Positions 63,926-64,000 of a stretch of 64,000 nt of DNA are shown here, piece after piece. Origin of the DNA: Akkermansiaceae bacterium (lineage in GTDB: Bacteria > Verrucomicrobiota > Verrucomicrobiia > Verrucomicrobiales > DEV007); contig JACKQE010000010.1 in NCBI GenBank assembly GCA_024233005.1, positions 124,001 through 188,000 on the forward strand. The letters run 5' to 3'. The notes below the pieces were generated by a model, which saw nothing but the letters and a program-made list of their open reading frames with translations, had not been told where the DNA came from and did not search any database. Within the stretch, counting starts at the first letter, position 1. The number at the start of each line of letters is the position of its first letter. Position numbers and translations under genes: made by a program.

Positions 63926-64000
63926 GACGAGCAGGAGGATGGAATCATCCTGCACTGGGGATGGGAAGCAAACCACGTCTTCGGAAAACCTCAACCGAAA

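Noticed and set aside
1..64000. CRISPR array, restriction-modification or toxin-antitoxin defence system
   Set aside because: No evenly spaced short repeats, no cas genes, and no paired small toxin or antitoxin frames were seen. AddAB and the CPBP protease do not by themselves make a defence island.
63844..64000. Integration site at tRNA-Leu
   Set aside because: No integrase gene or repeated 3' tRNA fragment is present within the window, and the sequence beyond the tRNA is too short to judge.

Overview
The window looks like a chromosomal piece of a Verrucomicrobiota (PVC superphylum) bacterium. The evidence is family content: a DUF1549/DUF1553 plus DUF1501 pair, a PVC-type haem-binding (CxxCH) dehydrogenase-like protein, two formylglycine sulfatases, a Gfo/Idh/MocA oxidoreductase, a xanthan-lyase-like FAD oxidoreductase, and moderately high GC. 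The genus cannot be told from the sequence alone.

Region 1-10.2 kb is an accessory, decaying zone. It holds two near-identical direct copies (about 1643-3330 and 4726-6472) of an IS110-family element of the IS1111 subgroup, recognisable by 10-bp subterminal inverted repeats and a long non-coding end 3' of the transposase. A fragment of a second, different IS110 transposase lies at 8543-8884. Several genes are riddled with small indels: a PQQ-like beta-propeller protein (1-540), an uncharacterised-family protein between the IS copies (4001-4640) and a rhodanese (9789-10209). Intact genes here are a DUF805 zinc-ribbon membrane protein and a CPBP intramembrane protease with a clear promoter.

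Region 10.5-19 kb carries small secreted or membrane proteins, a CE1-like esterase, a secreted nitrilase-fold protein, and the DUF1549/1553 + DUF1501 pair. Region 19-29 kb is one minus-strand run: GcvH-like protein, AddB-like, AddA-like, DUF58, SpoIIM-like and RDD proteins. The MoxR ATPase that usually partners DUF58/SpoIIM/RDD sits about 13 kb away. Region 29-34.3 kb has an SGNH hydrolase, hflK-hflC and a sulfatase.

Region 34.3-46 kb is a long minus-strand run: PVC cytochrome-like dehydrogenase, enolase-superfamily enzyme, PH-like membrane protein, IlvD/Edd sugar-acid dehydratase, M14-like peptidase, PurT, MoxR and Gfo/Idh/MocA. It ends at a strong hairpin terminator embedded in the convergent sulfatase gene. 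Together with the second sulfatase and the FAD oxidoreductase (46-50.4 kb) this suggests use of sulfated or acidic glycans (inference). A cupin and a GT4 glycosyltransferase follow.

Region 52.4-63.8 kb holds two envelope systems. One is an ExbB - ExbD x3 - giant TPR protein - Pro/Lys-tailed protein operon. The other is a cluster resembling Bacillus YdjG/YdjI (zinc-ribbon protein plus SPFH protein) joined to an orphan ABC ATPase and a membrane-anchored protein; its SPFH protein ends in an excisionase-like helix-turn-helix. The window closes with a lipoprotein and a tRNA-Leu(CAG). The best candidates for something undescribed are the SPFH-HTH/zinc-ribbon/ABC cluster and the IS1111 pair with its presumptive guide RNA region.
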